Shown one piece after another: positions 61,051 to 64,000 of a stretch of 64,000 nucleotides of DNA. Origin of the DNA: Flammeovirgaceae bacterium (GTDB lineage: Bacteria; Bacteroidota; Bacteroidia; Cytophagales; Cyclobacteriaceae); assembly GCA_016709845.1 (NCBI GenBank), contig JADJMA010000006.1, positions 1 through 64,000 of the forward strand, written 5' to 3'. The translations under genes were made by a program, and so were the position numbers. How positions within the stretch are numbered: the first letter of the stretch is position 1; every line of letters starts with the position of its first letter. Under the pieces are notes generated by a model. The model searched no databases and had not been told where the DNA came from. It saw only the letters and a program-made list of their open reading frames with translations.

Positions 61051-61857
61051 TCAGCGCTTTACAAAACGAATCAATTCATTGTGTTTTAAATGATAATCGC
61101 TGGGGTTCATCTGATTAAACTCCATAAATTCCTTAACGAGGTGCGATTGATCGTGAAAGCCATATTTAAAAATGATATCCTGCCAATCAAACTTTTCGTT
61201 GTAGGCCACCTCTTTGCTAAGATTAACAAACCGCTTGATACGTGCATAGAATTTTGGTGACACCCCAATCTTTTCCAGAAATTTTTTCTCCAAGTATCGC
61301 GTGCTTATTTTTAATTGATCGGCCACAGCCTCTACGGGTATTGAACCTTTATGATGATCGATTAACTCTACAGCTTCGTCAATAACCGAGAGCCGCTCCT
61401 TTGCATTGGGCAATTGCGCTTGCACATATTCTTCTAATAAGTTAACCCTTTCTTTATCGCTCCTCCCAGATTTTACTTTACTCCAAAGTGATTCTGCTTT
61501 TTCGTGTATCAAAAGTTCTAAAGCCATCCTGCTATTAACAAGCTGAGACATTCGCGTACCAAAAAAATTGTGTAGGCTGGAAGGCTTGAATACTACCCCA
61601 ACCATACCAATGGTGCCCCTTAGAACGAGGTGATAATTGAAAGTAAACAGCCCACTCGCAAAGGCTTTTGGTACAGACATTCTTTGGCTGCCGTTTTGAT
61701 AGGCCTCATATGGATCGCCATAGTTAAACACCATTGCATTGAAACCATTGGGCGGACTCTGTACATCAAGACTTGCTTTGGCTTCACCTTCCCAAACGAA
61801 GTAGCACTCCACAAATGGAGATAACTCAGCTGCCGGTGGAAATTTTTGATAGCGCAT
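61051..61857 (-). CDS. AraC family transcriptional regulator with DUF6597-type N-terminus
   Basis: An intact 268-residue frame. The N-terminal ~110 residues (MRYQKFPPAAELSPFVECYFVWEGE...FKPSSLHNFFG) match the DUF6597 cupin-like sensor, and the C-terminus is an AraC HTH (VDQLKISTRYLEKKFLEKIGVSPKFYARIKRF...IIFKYGFHDQSHLVKEFMEFNQMNPSDY). It lies upstream of the DinB gene on the same strand and may control that cluster. The ~250-bp gap to the next gene holds no clear feature. Confidence 0.88.
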   Translation of the reverse strand: MRYQKFPPAAELSPFVECYFVWEGEAKASLDVQSPPNGFNAMVFNYGDPYEAYQNGSQRMSVPKAFASGLFTFNYHLVLRGTIGMVGVVFKPSSLHNFFGTRMSQLVNSRMALELLIHEKAESLWSKVKSGRSDKERVNLLEEYVQAQLPNAKERLSVIDEAVELIDHHKGSIPVEAVADQLKISTRYLEKKFLEKIGVSPKFYARIKRFVNLSKEVAYNEKFDWQDIIFKYGFHDQSHLVKEFMEFNQMNPSDYHLKHNELIRFVKR

Positions 61858-62104
61858 AGTCTTAAGCAGCTATGGATTAGGGATTTTACAATCCTAATCA
61901 AAGATAGCAGATTGAGCCACTTTTTCAAGTAGTGAACTACATATTCGAAAAAGTCCAAATCTCAATCCAGATCAAGAAAAATGGCTTTTCGAAAGCTTAT
62001 CAAGATTGAATAAAAGCCACCATAGATCTAATTCAAATCTATACTGACTTTATTTATTGTGAAGCATATGTGTTCGCAATGTCAATTAATTAAACAATTA
62101 TTGA

Positions 62105-64000
62105 CTATTCCTTAATCCCTGCCAGGTCTACAATAAAAGCATACTCTTGCGAAATCTCTTCATACACTTTAAATCTTCCAGTCGTACCCCCGTGGCCGGT
62201 TTCCATATTGGTGCGAAGTAAAAGTTTATTGTTATCTGTTTTTAGCTCACGTAGTTTAGCTACCCACTTGGCCGGTTCCCAATATTGTACTTGCGAATCG
62301 TGAAAGCCGGTGGTCACCAACATGTTTGGATAATTTTGTGGTTTCACCTGATCGTAGGGTGAATAGTCCAGCATATACATATACGATTCAGGATTTTTAG
62401 GATTTCCCCATTCGTCAAACTCGCCCGTTGTAAGCGGAATAGATTCATCTTCCATTGTGGTCACAACATCTACAAAAGGAACCTTGGCAATTACACCTTT
62501 AAACAGATCGGGGCGCATGTTAACCACCGCGCCCATTAACAAACCACCGGCACTACCGCCTGATGCAAAAAGTTTTTCGGGTGTTGTGATTTTTCTTCGA
62601 TCAGAAATTCAGCACAGTTAATGAAATCGGTAAATGTATTTTTCTTTTTAAACATCTTGCCATCTTCATACCATTGGCGTCCCATTTCCTGACCTCCGCG
62701 TATATGGGCAATAGCGTAAACAAAACCACGATCCAGCAAACTTAATCGCGTGATTGAAAATGTAGGATCCATGCTGGCGCCATAACTTCCGTATCCATAA
62801 AGTAAGGTTGGGTTATTGCTATTCTTTTGCATTCCTTTTTATACACAATAGACATCGGAATTAAAGTTCCATCCATAGCCGTAGCCCATTGCCGCTCCGT
62901 AACGTAGTCAGCCGGGTTGTAGCCGCCCACCACTTCTTGCTGTTTCAAAAGCTTGCGCTCCTGCGTTTTCATATTGTAATCATAGGTTGAGTTAGGTGTA
63001 GTCAGTGATGTATAGCCATAGCGAAGTAAGTCTGTATCAAAATCTAAATTGACGGAAGGATAAACGGTGTACGCAGGCTCACCAAAATTCAGATAATGTT
63101 TTTTGCCAGTCTTTTGATCAATGATGCGCATCAATGTATTTGCCTGTGCACGTTCACTTAATACCAGATAGTCGTTGAATATTTCAATTCCTTGCAATAA
63201 AGTGTCTTTGCGATGAGCAATTTTTTCCTTCCAGTTTGATTTGGCTGTTTTTGTGTCAGGTGTTTCCATCAACCGAAAATTTTGAGCATCGAGGTTGGTG
63301 ACTACATAAAACTTGTCTTTGTAATGATCGATGGAATATTCCAATCCTGGCTCACGCGGACTAAACTCCTTGAACTTTCCATCTGGTGTATTGGCATCCA
63401 AAATCTGGTAATAATTGGTAAGCGTGCTACCGGCTCCAATAACCAAAAACTTTTTTGATTTGGTTTTATAAATGCCTGTATAAAACGTTTCGTCTTTTTC
63501 TTCCGATACAATTACATCTTTAGCGAAGGGGGTACCTACTTTATGTCGGATGATCCAGCGCGAACGAAGGGTGGCAGAATCTTTTTTTGTATAGAAGTAA
63601 GTCTTGTTATCATTAGCCCAGGTTACGTACCCCTCTGTATTGGGCACCGGTTCTTCTACTAATTTATCTGAACGCAAATCTTTCACGTAAACGGTATATC
63701 TTCTCCGGCTTACCGAATCTTCTGCGTAAGCAAGCAATGTGTTGTCTTCACTAACACTTAACCCGGTGATAGAATAATAATCATGACCTTTGGCCATTTC
63801 ATTCACATTCAAGAGTATTTCTTCTGTGGCTTCCAAAGATCCTTTCTTTCGGCAATAGATCGGATATTCCGAACCATTTTCATATCGATTATAATACCAA
63901 TAGCCATTGTCTTTGTAGGGAACGGATTCATCGGTCTGTTTAATACGGCCTACAATTTCATTATAGATTTTTTTCTGCAACGCTTCGGTGTGTTTGAGTT
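62105..64000 (-). CDS. S9A prolyl oligopeptidase family peptidase (oligopeptidase B-like), frameshifts; 5' end outside window
   Basis: The frame runs off the window edge. The N-terminal propeller is seen (SVPYKDNGYWYYNRYENGSEYPIYCRK, VYVKDLRSDK, IDHYKDKFYVVTN). The catalytic domain, split near 62845 and 62560, has LLYGYGSYGASMDPTFS, GFVYAIAHIRGGQEMGRQWYEDG, the nucleophile Ser in ASGGSAGGLLMG, Asp in GFHDSQVQYWEP and His in ETGHGGTTGRF. Oligopeptidase B-type enzymes cut short peptides after basic or proline residues; homologues in Bacteroidota are often periplasmic, but any signal peptide is outside the window. Confidence 0.93.

Overview
The window reads as a chromosome segment of a Bacteroidota bacterium, most likely from the Cytophagales. 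The evidence is type IX secretion (a PorP/SprF protein beside a very large protein with a type B sorting domain), BspA-type repeats, DUF5916, DUF4136, DUF2931 and DUF6616 families, an LptD with the long Bacteroidota N-terminus, TAnnTTTG promoter elements and the absence of clear Shine-Dalgarno sites. I saw no tRNA, rRNA, CRISPR array, transposase or prophage.

The sequence carries many single-base insertions and deletions. More than half of the genes are split into adjacent frames, including genes that should be essential (lysS, aroA, pyrD, lptD, xerD). Joining the frames restores good family members, so I treat most breaks as sequencing or assembly errors and give merged gene spans. At least two places (proline dehydrogenase and the ABC transporter) also appear to lack about 25-45 residues.

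Layout. 0-8.1 kb: end of an M14 carboxypeptidase, a small alpha/beta protein, a Tat-exported TIM-barrel isomerase, then two tandem exported TPR-CHAT (caspase-like) proteins, each followed by a copy of a palindromic repeat. 8.1-16.7 kb: two lipoproteins (Dabb and GH32 fructan hydrolase), membrane proteins, a coupled penicillin acylase/aminotransferase/membrane-protein operon, a VanX-like dipeptidase and an M42 aminopeptidase. 16.7-29.4 kb: housekeeping genes (aroA, aroB, proline dehydrogenase, lysS) and an envelope group (lptD, amidase, MlaD-like), then an acyl-CoA carboxylase subunit and a SirB1-type protein. 29.4-35.3 kb: an operon with a SiaC-like phosphoprotein, a TerB/FHA-like/ABC-2 transporter, a lipoprotein and a small secreted protein, closed by a terminator; this is my best candidate for an undescribed system. 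35.4-45.9 kb: lysine/lipid/transport genes, rnhA, marC, aroQ, an aminotransferase, xerD, pyrD. 45.9-54.4 kb: outer-membrane DUF5916 protein, PorP/SprF and a ~1,700-residue T9SS surface protein with eleven exact 75-bp repeats. 54.4-64 kb: a FIST protein with a histidine kinase and a divergent LuxR-type regulator, two AraC regulators among small stress/detoxification-like proteins, and an S9 oligopeptidase cut by the window edge.

Shared themes are envelope building and export (LptD, amidase, MlaD, T9SS parts, many lipoproteins), peptide and glycan breakdown, and aromatic amino acid synthesis, with three shikimate genes scattered through the window.
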